Below, in pieces: positions 9,513 to 18,371 of a stretch of 64,000 bases of DNA. This DNA is from Stieleria tagensis (GTDB taxonomy: Bacteria; Planctomycetota; Planctomycetia; Pirellulales; Pirellulaceae). Numbering within the stretch: the stretch's first letter is position 1; each line of letters begins with the position of its first letter. The stretch lies in contig NZ_JAMYFE010000041.1 of the NCBI RefSeq assembly GCF_024129865.1, positions 1 to 64,000 of the forward strand. The letters run 5' to 3'. The position numbers and the translations under genes are program-made. Under the pieces are notes generated by a model. The model made no database searches and was not told the origin of the DNA. It was given only the letters and a program-made list of their open reading frames with translations.

Positions 9513-10529
9513 TCAAAACTCTGGCACCACTTGGCGATCAGCGATCGAGCCAATCCAGCGCCACGTTTGTCCATCGATCGAATCCGTAACAAAACGCACG
9601 GATCCGTCTGCGATCAAGACGGTGACTCCACCGACGTGTCGGCTACGGCCACTCTTGGTAGATGCATAGCGCGAGTAACAATCGTTCTCGAGCGCATTGG
9701 GGCTGCGAAGGTGGTGATAGCCCGAGTCGTTGACAGAGCCATCGGCCCATTTTTCGCCGCGGCTAAAAATGACGGGGCTGGAGTCATCCAGGCACCAAGA
9801 ATCTTCGATGGTGGGCGCTGCGGCATTCCACACCGACGCGGTCACTCGCTCGGAGCCCAAATTCGCCACACCACGAGTGCTGTCGGCCAATCCCGATCCG
9901 ACCAGTGTTTCGCAAAATGCGGCCGTATTGGAACTGCCGTCCAAGATGTCGCGAAAACCCTTGCGTGAATCAATGTAGAACAGCCCATCACAATCCACGT
10001 ACACTCCGCCGTCTTGGGCCGTGCCGTTGTTGGCGTGATAGTTGGTTGCGCCCCACTCCGGACTCACTCGCTCGTGCACATCACTGGGACACAGAAACGT
10101 GGGCACCGACATCGCCACTTCGTCGCCCAAGTCAGGGTGTGTGATCACCGCCGGCGGTGGCCCCATTGAGAAAAGATACAGCGGCTTTTTCAGATCGATC
10201 GCGTCATAGATCGCCGACTGTTCCAGGTAGGGCGTCAGTAGCGCGAGCGGTCCCCAGCGATAAAACGATTGTTCGGCGCTGGGCACCGGGGCCGTCGTCT
10301 GTTCTCGCTGCGAAGGGAATCGCCGCAGCGTCCCGTGATGCATGTGAAGCGCCAGTCCGATCTGTTTCATGTTGTTGCTGCAGGACATACGCCTGGCCGC
10401 TTCGCGTGCCGCTTGCACCGCGGGAAGCAATAACCCAACCAGGATGCCGATGATTGCGATCACAACCAGTAGCTCGACGAGCGTGAATCCGACTTGCCTG
10501 CGCAGTCGGGAATGTAAATAGGGGGACAT
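9513..10529 (-). CDS. DUF1559 protein with type IV pilin-like N-terminus
   Basis: The 338-residue protein (ATG giving MSPYLHSRLRRQ) has the prepilin cleavage signal GFTLVELLVVIAIIGILVG followed by LLPAVQAAREAARR and SCSNNMKQIGLALH, which define the DUF1559 family greatly expanded in planctomycetes. The C-terminus has the usual HVGGVTVLIADGSVRFV segment. These proteins are thought to be processed by a prepilin peptidase and exported as pseudopilins or cell-surface proteins; the precise role is unknown. A Cys-rich exported protein is encoded 218 bases upstream on the same strand. Confidence 0.92.
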   Translation of the reverse strand: MSPYLHSRLRRQVGFTLVELLVVIAIIGILVGLLLPAVQAAREAARRMSCSNNMKQIGLALHMHHGTLRRFPSQREQTTAPVPSAEQSFYRWGPLALLTPYLEQSAIYDAIDLKKPLYLFSMGPPPAVITHPDLGDEVAMSVPTFLCPSDVHERVSPEWGATNYHANNGTAQDGGVYVDCDGLFYIDSRKGFRDILDGSSNTAAFCETLVGSGLADSTRGVANLGSERVTASVWNAAAPTIEDSWCLDDSSPVIFSRGEKWADGSVNDSGYHHLRSPNALENDCYSRYASTKSGRSRHVGGVTVLIADGSVRFVTDSIDGQTWRWIGSIADRQVVPEF

Positions 10530-10747
10530 ATGATTTAATGAAGGTGAAGATGTTGAATGAATGAATGAAAACCGTTTGTTCGGTCGAAGCTCCTGTACAG
10601 GCAGCATCAACCACACGCTGACGCGTGGTGAAACGGCAGGCAGAATCGATCAGCCGTGCGAACAGCGAACGCTGGAAACTCAATTGCAAAACCGCGCGCG
10701 TCCCCTGAGAAATGGGGCGCCGAGCGTGTCGCGAAGGCACTGGCTCT

Positions 10748-11308
10748 CTAGGGCACTGGCGGATCAATGTCCTGACTGCGGCTGTTGGCCGACTCGTTCA
10801 AGAAGGACAAAATGCCAAACAGTGGCGGCTGGGGATTCGCCAGGGTGTGATCGACCGTGTCAACGATCGAGTTCGACAGCAACGTCCAGACGATTTCTAG
10901 ACCTCGGCACTTGGCGACACGTTGCAGCAACAGCAATCGCGGTCCGCCAGACCCCGACTCTGCCTTGGCTGCGGCCGCTGGCAATTCGTCACGATCGGCC
11001 TGAGTGTTGCATCGGGCACAACAGGATGATGTTGACGAATCGGTTGGGGTGGACGAGGCCTGCCACCGAGCCACCAAGAAGTCAGGTGGCACAACGTCGT
11101 TGCGCTGGGCCCAGCGAATTTTCTCGGCATCCGTATGACAACAGCAGCGATCCCAGCAGGTCTCCGCCGAAGCGCATCCACAAGGACAATGCTCGCAGGG
11201 GAAACGACCTTGCTTGGCGACCTGCGGCGAGCGCAGCGGCACGCCGACAAAGGCCAGCAACATCAACAGCAGCAATCCGCCGCTGATGCACTGACGCCAG
11301 ATTCGCAT
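10748..11308 (-). CDS. Cys-rich exported protein of unknown function
   Basis: The 186-residue protein starts at MRIWRQCISGG (11308); an ATG 11 codons upstream is an alternative. A single hydrophobic segment (about 8-26) is a signal peptide or anchor. It is followed by a dense cysteine block, CEHCPCGCASAETCWDRCCC plus His, then the segment AEKIRWAQRNDVVPPDF. A further SCCARC motif sits near residue 90 and a KCRG..W motif near the C-terminus. This looks like a family I recall only as unnamed planctomycete or verrucomicrobial proteins. The cysteine spacing suggests metal binding or disulfides outside the cytoplasm, but this is inference. Confidence 0.7.
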   Translation of the reverse strand: MRIWRQCISGGLLLLMLLAFVGVPLRSPQVAKQGRFPCEHCPCGCASAETCWDRCCCHTDAEKIRWAQRNDVVPPDFLVARWQASSTPTDSSTSSCCARCNTQADRDELPAAAAKAESGSGGPRLLLLQRVAKCRGLEIVWTLLSNSIVDTVDHTLANPQPPLFGILSFLNESANSRSQDIDPPVP

Positions 11309-11984
11309 GTTGCGATGGCTGTTGAATGAAAGTCCGAGCACGGGGGGGATGTCGAAAATGACGAATCAAAGCACAGATTCGCTCCTCACGCTGCCTAGAC
11401 TATTTTCGTCGATGGGGATCGTATAGGGGCGAACTGTCGCAACGGCAATTTCTTAGTTCAATATCCAGTTGTTCGGTCTGTACCACGTTGCCCGAACGCA
11501 ACGGTCGATGCCCATGTGACTGTTGAAACTGTCCTTCGCGGTGCGCCGCCTTGGCTTGCAAATGGTGCTTGCAAATGGGTTGGTTTCGTGCACGCTGCCG
11601 CAGCGGGCGACGATATCACACTTGTTCGATTAACCCTCGGATTGATGATCAACTGACGGCCTCCCTCCCTACGTCGGTTGAGATCACGGTGCAACGGAGC
11701 ATCGACGTCTACCGTCCTGACCCCAAGATCGCCTGATAACCTGCTGATCCGATGTGATCACAGACACTCAGCGGTTGGGTAGACGTCGCTGCTCGCCCGT
11801 GATCCCTGCCAACTACGTTCGCCAGTCTAAAAAGCCGACCTCCCAAATCTCGGCCGGGCTGACGCAACACTCTTTCGAGGGCGCCAGCGTGATCGCGCAT
11901 CCTCTCCACCGCTGCGCTCAATTCCTGGCAATCGAAGCGTTCCCATTCCGATCTAGCGCCACTCTCCCCCCTCCTGGAGGCACC
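11309..11984. other. 676-base gap between divergent genes, no gene supported
   Basis: The gap separates the Cys-rich protein gene (minus) from the small protein at 11985 (plus). Short open frames are present in it, but none has a convincing start, composition or motif. It must contain both promoters. I see no repeat-family copy and no structured RNA I can name. Confidence 0.5.
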
Positions 11985-12332
11985 ATGGCCAAAAAAGACA
12001 CCTTCCGCGTGGTCACTCGCGGCAGCGATGGTTCGTTATTGATTTCCGACTACCCCTCGGTCGATCCGTTGATGCACTCGCACCATCAAATCGGAATCGA
12101 TGATTGCAGCACTGATTTGGCGCTGCGAGGGATGCCCGTTTTTCGCGGATTGATCGGGCCGATGCCCGAAGGCAAAAACGTCGTCCGCTATGAAACGCCC
12201 GAAGTGTTTGAAGCGCTGACCAAAGAATGGATGAACGCCAAACCGCGGAAACGACGTCGCCGTACCGCTGCGCAAATCGCCGAAGAAGCAGCGTTGGCGC
12301 TGGAGTTGGAATCGCAGATGGCGTCGTCCTAA
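11985..12332 (+). CDS. Small conserved-looking hypothetical protein with basic tail
   Basis: The 115-residue protein starts at ATG 11985, preceded by a good ribosome-binding site (ctggagg, 5 bases before). A frame open further upstream is not needed. The N-terminal 80 residues are mixed and soluble (TRGSDGSLLISDYPSVDP, FRGLIGPMPEGKNVVRYE). The C-terminal part is a basic-acidic helix, KPRKRRRRTAAQIAEEAALALE, resembling the end of a nucleic-acid-associated protein. There is no signal peptide or membrane segment. I do not recognise a family; a role on DNA or RNA is only suggested by the arginine run. Confidence 0.65.
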   Translation: MAKKDTFRVVTRGSDGSLLISDYPSVDPLMHSHHQIGIDDCSTDLALRGMPVFRGLIGPMPEGKNVVRYETPEVFEALTKEWMNAKPRKRRRRTAAQIAEEAALALELESQMASS

Positions 12333-12398
12333 ACAGCCGCTGTCAGTCCGATTCACTGTCACCAAACTCTCCTCGGGGAGAACTGCGCCTTTCATCCC

Positions 12399-12460
12399 AA
12401 CCCGACGCGTCAGCGAGGGATTTAGCGTGTTAACGGGATCCCTCGCTCACGCGTCGGGTT
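12399..12460. repeat. Palindromic repeat family A, full copy
   Basis: The arms 12399-12420 and 12439-12460 (aacccgacgcgt..agcgaggga) pair over 22 bases with a single mismatch, around an 18-base loop containing taacggg. The right flank accaaaaaccaatgcc also recurs at 15428 and 33199. It lies between the small protein (plus) and the fhcB-like gene (minus), which converge, so it could also serve as a two-way terminator. Confidence 0.9.
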
Positions 12461-12527
12461 ACCAAAAACCAATGCCCCACGCAAAAGCACTCCGACCGTC
12501 TAGAGTCCAGCGTCGATTGTGGATTCG

Positions 12528-13631
12528 CTACCGGGACGATTGGCCGGCGACCAATCGTTGCAAGACGTCGATCCGCGGCGGCCATTTGGTTTCGTGTTGC
12601 CCCAACAGCGGTAACGTGACCGATCCGTCGCCGCGAATTTTGGTCGCCGCCTGATGCACACCGGGGATTCCGGCTGGCAAGTAACACATCGCGCCCTCCG
12701 GTCCCGGATCTGGGCCACCGATCTGGACCTGCACCGCTGCACAGCCGACTGTGGAATCCCCCAGACGAATCTCAACCGACTCGGGCGCAGCCCACTGCAA
12801 CGAGCACAACTGGTTGTGACGCCACCGTAGCACACTGCGCAGGCTTTGCTGAGCATCCATTTGCAACCAGCGGAACCGGTTGCTCGTTGACGATCCTACT
12901 TGATCCGTCGTCGCTGACGTTTCATTCCAACGATGCAACAATCGCTGCAGCATCTCGCTGGCGATCACTTCCGTGCCTTCCTGAAACGGCAGGTCACCGA
13001 TCACGATCGCACAGTAGCAACTGCTACGGAGACGCTGAAACAGTCTGACCAGTGAATCCCGCTCGTTAGATTCCGATTCGGCTGGATTCGCATCAGACTG
13101 ACCACCGGTAAACCCGTGTAGCGCGGTCAATGCAGCCAACGAGAGTTGGGCGGTCGAAACCATTGGCACCGCCGCGGCGGTGATTCGCTGCGTTAATCGG
13201 GGCAACGATGCGCTGACGTCGCCAATGACCCAGACCAAATCGGCATGAAAGAACAGATCGCCCAGGGTCGTCGCCAGAAAGCCATCGCGTCCTGCGGTTT
13301 GCGCGACGGCAACGTCGGCGGGATTGCCGGACAAGTGAATTCGAATCAGGCCCGCACTGGCGAGCGATTCCAATCGTTTGGCTTCCTCGATCGTCGCGGC
13401 GCCACACTCGACCACCGGCCGATCAGAAAGTTGCAACTGAGTTTCGATGCGCTCCCAATCCAGCGCATCCAGCGTCTGATCACCCAGACGCGGCAGCGGC
13501 GGGTTGAGTGCGGCGTGGAATTGCCGCACTGCGATTTCACAGGCGACATCGACACCTCTCTGCGACCCATTGAGCGTGACATCGTCACAGCCCAAGGGGC
13601 AAAACGGACAGGTCATTGTCGATGCCGACAT
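12528..13631 (-). CDS. Formylmethanofuran dehydrogenase subunit B-like protein (FhcB/FmdB)
   Basis: The 367-residue protein begins with a CxxCxxxC cluster motif, TCPFCPLGCDDV, as in subunit B of formylmethanofuran dehydrogenase and the bacterial formyltransferase/hydrolase complex (Fhc). The following parts (VVECGAATIEEAKRLESLA, a GNPADVAVAQ region, and DLVWVIGDVSASLPRL) fit the molybdopterin-oxidoreductase-like fold of that subunit. In bacteria Fhc acts in the tetrahydromethanopterin-linked C1 pathway, and planctomycetes are known to carry these genes. The gene follows gnd by about 15 bases and is probably co-transcribed. No fhcA, fhcC or fhcD is in this window. The start is ATG 13631; a GTG at 13640 and an ATG at 13616 are alternatives. 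Confidence 0.78.
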   Translation of the reverse strand: MSASTMTCPFCPLGCDDVTLNGSQRGVDVACEIAVRQFHAALNPPLPRLGDQTLDALDWERIETQLQLSDRPVVECGAATIEEAKRLESLASAGLIRIHLSGNPADVAVAQTAGRDGFLATTLGDLFFHADLVWVIGDVSASLPRLTQRITAAAVPMVSTAQLSLAALTALHGFTGGQSDANPAESESNERDSLVRLFQRLRSSCYCAIVIGDLPFQEGTEVIASEMLQRLLHRWNETSATTDQVGSSTSNRFRWLQMDAQQSLRSVLRWRHNQLCSLQWAAPESVEIRLGDSTVGCAAVQVQIGGPDPGPEGAMCYLPAGIPGVHQAATKIRGDGSVTLPLLGQHETKWPPRIDVLQRLVAGQSSR

Positions 13632-13645
13632 CCGCGACACGCCGA

Positions 13646-15127
13646 CTAGGCCTTGGGAGCCTTACGCAACTGCAACCATTCACTGTGGAAGGTGCCATCC
13701 ATATCGACGCGTTTGTACGTGTGGGCGCCGAAATAGTCGCGTTGTGCTTGCAGCAGGTTCGCCGGCAAGCGAGCCAACCGGTAACCATCGTAGTAGCCCA
13801 GTGCGGCGCTAAACGCCGGCACGGGAATCCCCCGCACGCTGGCGGTGGCGACGACGGCACGCCAAGCTTCTTGAGCGTTTTGGATCGCATCGTCAAAGAA
13901 CGAATTGAGCAACAGGTTTTCCAAGTTTGGTTCGGCATCAAAGGCTTCCTTGATGCGATCCAAGAATTTGGCTCGGATGATGCAACCGCCGCGCCACAGC
14001 AATGCCGACTGGCCGTAATCCAGGTCCCAATCGTGCTCGGCGGACGCTTCTTGCAATTGCACAAATCCCTGGGCATAGCTAACGATTTTCGAAGCGTACA
14101 AAGCTTGACGGACGGCTTCGACGAAGGCGGCTTTATCACCAATCAATTTGTTGACGACAGCACACATTTCGCTGTTCTGCGAATCACTGGGGCCCTCGAG
14201 TTTTTCGCTGGCACGCACACGTGCTTCTTTTTGAGCTGACAATCCGCGGGCAAACACGGCGGTGGTCACCAGGGTGCTCGGAACCCCCAGATCCAGTGCC
14301 AATTGGCTCATCCATTTCCCGGTGCCTTTGGCGCCAGCGACGTCCAAGACTTTGTCGACCAAGTAACCGTCGCCACCCTGATCGTCTTTGACGCTGAAAA
14401 TGTCGCGCGAGATTTCAATCAGGTAGCTTTGCAGATCGCCGTCGTTCCAGGAATCAAACACATCGTAAAGTTCGTCGTTGGAAAGCCCACCGAGCTCCTT
14501 GAGCAATTGATAGGCTTCGCAGATCAACTGCATGTCACCGTATTCGATCCCGTTGTGGACCATTTTGACGTAGTGACCTGCACCGCGCGGTCCGACCCAT
14601 TCACAACAGGGGATGTCGTCGTTGGGGCCGACTTTCGCCGCGATCGCTTGGAACATGTCCTTGATTTCCGGCCATGCTTCTTTGGATCCGCCGGGCATCA
14701 AACTGGGGCCTTTAAGCGCGCCCTCTTCGCCACCGGACACACCAGCACCGACGTACAACAGACCGGCTTCTTCGACCTTTTTGGTGCGACGTTCGGTGTC
14801 CAAGTAATACGTGTTCCCACCATCAATGATGATGTCGCCGGGTTCGCACAGCGGAATCAACGAATCAATGATCGCATCGACAGCCGGGCCGGCTTTGACC
14901 AACAACATCAATTTGCGAGGTCGCTTGACGGCTTTGACGAATTCTTCGATCGAATGGGTGCCAACGAAATTCTTGCCCGCAGCGCGGCCATTGATCAAAT
15001 CGTCCACCTTGCTGGTCGTGCGGTTGTACACAGCGACCTTGTAGCCACGACTTTCGACGTTCAGGGCTAGATTCTCGCCCATCACCGCTAGACCAATTAG
15101 ACCGAAATCGCAATCGCCGCTCATCAT
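13646..15127 (-). CDS. gnd: 6-phosphogluconate dehydrogenase, decarboxylating
   Basis: This oxidative pentose-phosphate enzyme turns 6-phosphogluconate into ribulose 5-phosphate, CO2 and NADPH. The 493-residue length is that of the long family form. Visible motifs: the Rossmann turn GLAVMGENLALN, the NADP-specific NRTT, GGNTYYLDTERR, the signature GVSGGEEGALKGPSLMPGG, the catalytic lysine and His-Asn in KMVHNGIEYGDMQLI, and KGTGKWMSQLALDLGVP. Two adjacent ATGs (15127, 15124) could start it. The downstream fhcB-like gene follows within about 15 bases. Confidence 0.96.
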   Translation of the reverse strand: MMSGDCDFGLIGLAVMGENLALNVESRGYKVAVYNRTTSKVDDLINGRAAGKNFVGTHSIEEFVKAVKRPRKLMLLVKAGPAVDAIIDSLIPLCEPGDIIIDGGNTYYLDTERRTKKVEEAGLLYVGAGVSGGEEGALKGPSLMPGGSKEAWPEIKDMFQAIAAKVGPNDDIPCCEWVGPRGAGHYVKMVHNGIEYGDMQLICEAYQLLKELGGLSNDELYDVFDSWNDGDLQSYLIEISRDIFSVKDDQGGDGYLVDKVLDVAGAKGTGKWMSQLALDLGVPSTLVTTAVFARGLSAQKEARVRASEKLEGPSDSQNSEMCAVVNKLIGDKAAFVEAVRQALYASKIVSYAQGFVQLQEASAEHDWDLDYGQSALLWRGGCIIRAKFLDRIKEAFDAEPNLENLLLNSFFDDAIQNAQEAWRAVVATASVRGIPVPAFSAALGYYDGYRLARLPANLLQAQRDYFGAHTYKRVDMDGTFHSEWLQLRKAPKA

Positions 15128-15822
15128 TCAAACTCATAAGGGGGTGGTTGTTTGGACTTTGCCCCAGATTCTACGAGGTCCCCAAAAATCCGAAAGGGCA
15201 GGGCGGCGACGCCAACGCAGCGTCTTGAGAAAGGATGCCGAGCTGGGCGGGCGATCCCGACGGTTCCCCAGGCACGAAACGCAAGCGTGTCAACGAGTTA
15301 CATCAAACCGCCCCCCCCGGATCACGCGCTTTGAAGTGGCGTTTTTATGGTCACCCGACGCGTGAGCGAGGGATTTAGGGTGTGGGGATTTAGGGTGTGA
15401 ACGGGATCCCTCGCTGACGCGTCGGGTTACCGAAAACCAATGCCCCACGCAAAAACGCTGGCTTCAATCTCTCCCCGCTCACCTCTGTCACTCGTATTTG
15501 CGGGGATTCAAGGCAAAGTGCACCCACAACTCCACGTCATCCCTAAAAACATGCAATGATTGGGTGACCGGTACAGTGTTTGCAAGGTTTAACGTTTGCG
15601 GTGTGCCCCCCCAAAGGGCGTTCCCCCTCGAAGAGTCCGGAAAATTCACGGCCAACGTGACCGACCGAGCTGCCGGGGCCGATCCACCGTATGGAATTTG
15701 TGCAATTCGTGTCGAAACCCAGGAGTTTCTTGCCGAATTGCAGCTGACTGATTAATGTCACATGCAGTGACTTTCCCCCTGCGCCCCTCCATTTTGGCCG
15801 CATTTTGAAATTGGTTTCACCG
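15128..15822. other. 695-base gap between divergent genes, holding one repeat A
   Basis: The gap lies between gnd (minus) and the first DUF1598-type gene (plus). It holds the family A copy at 15352-15428. The remaining sequence has short open frames on both strands (for example about 85 codons from 15498), but they lack ribosome-binding sites and protein-like composition, so I do not call them. Confidence 0.55.
15352..15428. repeat. Palindromic repeat family A, full copy with longer loop
   Basis: The left arm starts cacccgacgcgtgagcgagg and the right arm ends ccctcgctgacgcgtcgggt. The loop holds a short direct duplication (ggatttagggtgtg, twice), making this copy longer than the others. The flank taccgaaaaccaatgcccca continues the element to about 15462, as in the copy at 12399. 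Confidence 0.88.
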
Positions 15823-17217
15823 ATGACACGTCTTTTCCGTTTCGTTTTGGCTGCCGTTGCTGTTTCAGCCTGTTGCCTGTTCAGTCCTGCTACCGTGCTG
15901 GCTCAAAATGGTGGTGGTGGCGGCGACACAATTAACTTTGCTCAGCCGATTGCCGGTATCGATGTCGACGCGACAGGCGTCCTGAAAGTACGCCAATTCG
16001 ATCCTCGCGTGGCGAAAGAGCGATTGATGGCCGCTCGACAGCAGCGTGACAACCAACTGATGTCCGCCAGCAAACTGCGAAAGGTTTCGCTGCAACGATT
16101 GGAAGCCGTTGCCAAAGAACAACTCGCCGCCGGCGGAACGCTTAGCGACGACCTGAAGGCCTTGGCCGGACTGACGGCTATCCATTACGTGTTCTATTAC
16201 CCGGAAACACACGACATCGTGGTCGCCGGGCCAGCCGAAGGATTCGTCAACGATCCAACCGAACGGTTCGTTGGCATTGAAAGTGGTCGTCCCACCGTCT
16301 TGCTCGAAGACTTGGCGACGGCACTTCGCGCCTACGCTCCGGAACAACCCGCCACCGGCGTGATCAGCGTTTCGATCGATCCGACCGAAGAGGGATTGCA
16401 GCGGATGCAGCAATTTTTGGCCAGCGTCCGGGGTCGGGTTCAACCGAACGACGCAGCGCGATTGGCCAGCGGCTTGAAGAACAATTTGGGTTTACAAACC
16501 GTTTCCATTCGAGGCATCCCGACCGACACCCACTTTGCCCGTGTGTTGGTCGAAGCCGACTATCGGATGAAGCTGATCGGCATTGGTCTGGAACGTTTGC
16601 CGATGCGATTCCAAAGTTATGTCGATCGAGCCAATCCGGCGTCGGTCGCAGCCAACGCCATGGAACGCTGGTATTTCCAGCCTCGCTATGACGGCATCTC
16701 GGTCAGTGAAGACGGATTGGCGATGAAGATCAACGAGCGTGGTGTCGAATTGGTTGGCGCAAACGAGCGAGTTGCCGGTGGTAAGCGAACGGTCACTGGC
16801 CGTGTCAACAAAGCCAGCCAAGCGTTCTGCAAAGACTTTACCGACAAATTCCCACAGATTGCCGAACAAGTCCGGATCTATGCCGAACTGCGTCAACTGA
16901 TGGACGTGTCGATCGCCGCCGCATACATCCAGGAACAAGATTTTTATGGCCAAGCCGACTGGACGATGCCAGTACTGGGCAACGAAGCGGCTTACCAAAT
17001 CCAAACCTACACCGCTCCCGAACAAGTCGAAACGGCTGTCAATGCGGTCTGGCGTGGCAACACCCTGATGACTCCGCTTGGTGGTGGCGTGCAGATGCAA
17101 CCCCGCAAGGCATTGTCGCCCAAGACCTTGGTCGTTGACCGCGACGGTCAAAACAACCAGGTCAAACAGTCCGCCGGCCCGGCGAATCTGGAAGACGGCC
17201 AATGGTGGTGGGACTGA
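15823..17217 (+). CDS. DUF1598-type exported protein, paralogue 1
   Basis: The 464-residue protein starts best at ATG 15823 (MTRLFRFVLAA), giving a clean signal peptide ending near VLAQN; a TTG 6 codons upstream is weaker. A glycine-rich patch (NGGGGGD) follows, then the body: KLRKVSLQRLEAVAKEQLA, LAGLTAIHYVFYYPETHDIV, VISVSIDPTEEGLQRMQQFL and ADYRMKLIGIGLE. It ends in QWWWD. The same order of segments and the same WWWD ending appear in the gene at 18372, so the two are paralogues. The family resembles DUF1598, known from Rhodopirellula, with no assigned function. It is exported; no catalytic motif is evident. Confidence 0.78.
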   Translation: MTRLFRFVLAAVAVSACCLFSPATVLAQNGGGGGDTINFAQPIAGIDVDATGVLKVRQFDPRVAKERLMAARQQRDNQLMSASKLRKVSLQRLEAVAKEQLAAGGTLSDDLKALAGLTAIHYVFYYPETHDIVVAGPAEGFVNDPTERFVGIESGRPTVLLEDLATALRAYAPEQPATGVISVSIDPTEEGLQRMQQFLASVRGRVQPNDAARLASGLKNNLGLQTVSIRGIPTDTHFARVLVEADYRMKLIGIGLERLPMRFQSYVDRANPASVAANAMERWYFQPRYDGISVSEDGLAMKINERGVELVGANERVAGGKRTVTGRVNKASQAFCKDFTDKFPQIAEQVRIYAELRQLMDVSIAAAYIQEQDFYGQADWTMPVLGNEAAYQIQTYTAPEQVETAVNAVWRGNTLMTPLGGGVQMQPRKALSPKTLVVDRDGQNNQVKQSAGPANLEDGQWWWD

Positions 17218-17249
17218 TTTCTTTTTCGCCCCAGCACACAAACATCGCT

Positions 17250-17293
17250 ACACTGGCCGTCGGAACCATTGCTCCGGCGGCCAGTGTTTTTTT
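17250..17293 (+). terminator. Intrinsic terminator ending at the bpt start codon
   Basis: The arms acactggccg (17250-17259) and cggccagtgt (17278-17287) form a perfect 10-base stem, followed by a run of seven T. The T run touches the ATG of the next gene at 17294. It is well placed to end the transcript of the DUF1598-type gene 32 bases upstream. Confidence 0.85.
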
Positions 17294-18139
17294 ATGGATC
17301 AAGAACCAACGTCTTCGTCGAATCTCCACCGCCGCGATCAATCGGCTGGGCACCGGCCCGTCGCTGGTGGACCGTCATCACCAGGACAGACAACCGAAAA
17401 TCGATTCCCTGAGTTGGTGGTGGTCTATGACGGTTATCAAGAATGTCCGTATTTGGATGGCAATGTCGCGCGGATGCCGCTGGAGTATCCACGACGAACA
17501 CTTCAGCCGACTGACTTGGACCGGTTATTGGCGCTGGGTTACCGACGCAGTGGCGCGATGTTTTATCGCACGCGTTGCCCCTCCTGCCAGGAATGTGTGC
17601 CGACGCGTGTCGATGTCCAACAGTTCCAATGGACGCGATCGCTGAAACGTATCCTGAACCGCAGCGATCGAGAGTTGCAACTCACTTGGGGCCGCCCGAC
17701 CGTCGATCCACAGCGGCTGGAATTGTTCAACGCCCACCGCAACGAACGAGCCCTCAGCCGCAGCGGCCCCGCCAATCTGGATGACTATCGCGAATTCCTA
17801 GTCACCACCAGTGTGGAAACCGCAGAACTATCGTTTCACTTGCAAGGACAATTGATCGGAATCGCGGTAGCAGATCTGGGACAGACTTCGATCAACGCGG
17901 TCTACACGCATTTTGCTCCCCAATTCGGCCGCTACAGCATCGGCACACTCGCCGTTTTGAAACAAATCCAGCAAGCCCAACAGACCGGGCGGAATCACGT
18001 CTATTTAGGTCTCTACGTGGCAGCCAACCCGCACTTGAATTACAAGCAGCGTTTTTGCCCCCAGCAGCGGCTGGTCAACGGCATTTGGCAAACGCACTCC
18101 GATCCGAGTGGCTTGATCGTCCCAGCTGCCGCAGATTGA
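17294..18139 (+). CDS. bpt: Aspartate/glutamate leucyltransferase (N-end rule aminoacyl transferase)
   Basis: Bpt transfers leucine from Leu-tRNA to proteins with N-terminal Asp or Glu, marking them for ClpS/ClpAP decay. The 281-residue protein has the family landmarks: CPYLDGNVARMPLE near residue 50, the paired motif SGAMFYRTRCPSCQECVPTR (cysteines that may bind metal or haem), FQWTRSLKRILNRS, YTHFAPQFGRYSIGTLAVL and NPHLNYKQRFCPQQRL near the end. About 40 residues before the conserved core look like non-conserved leader. The terminator abuts ATG 17294 and no ribosome-binding site is visible, so translation may begin at a later GTG or TTG near 17411. Confidence 0.88.
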   Translation: MDQEPTSSSNLHRRDQSAGHRPVAGGPSSPGQTTENRFPELVVVYDGYQECPYLDGNVARMPLEYPRRTLQPTDLDRLLALGYRRSGAMFYRTRCPSCQECVPTRVDVQQFQWTRSLKRILNRSDRELQLTWGRPTVDPQRLELFNAHRNERALSRSGPANLDDYREFLVTTSVETAELSFHLQGQLIGIAVADLGQTSINAVYTHFAPQFGRYSIGTLAVLKQIQQAQQTGRNHVYLGLYVAANPHLNYKQRFCPQQRLVNGIWQTHSDPSGLIVPAAAD

Positions 18140-18371
18140 TACACCGATGCTGCAGCATTTTGCTACGCTGAAGGATGCGGGTCGTCACAGCCCACCGACA
18201 GCGCCGCAAAATTTTTCTTTTCTTCTGCCAACCGATTTGACGGCCAACGGGTGTCTTTTGAGTGTCGTACCGGCCTCACACCGGAGGCGGCGATCCGACA
18301 CCCAGGGCTTTGTTGGCACGAAATTTTCATATGACAAACCCACTGACCTTTTTCAGACGTCGGAATCCCTG

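Noticed and set aside
11309-11984. tRNA or other structured RNA gene in a large gap
   Set aside because: I found no cloverleaf, CCA end or known RNA motif by eye in this or the other gaps; a covariance-model search would be decisive.
14303-15070. 255-codon plus-strand frame opposite gnd
   Set aside because: It is an antisense shadow of a highly conserved enzyme gene.
15498-15803. Two short open frames (85 and 86 codons, opposite strands) in the gnd/DUF1598 gap
   Set aside because: They overlap each other, have no ribosome-binding site, and show no recognisable composition.
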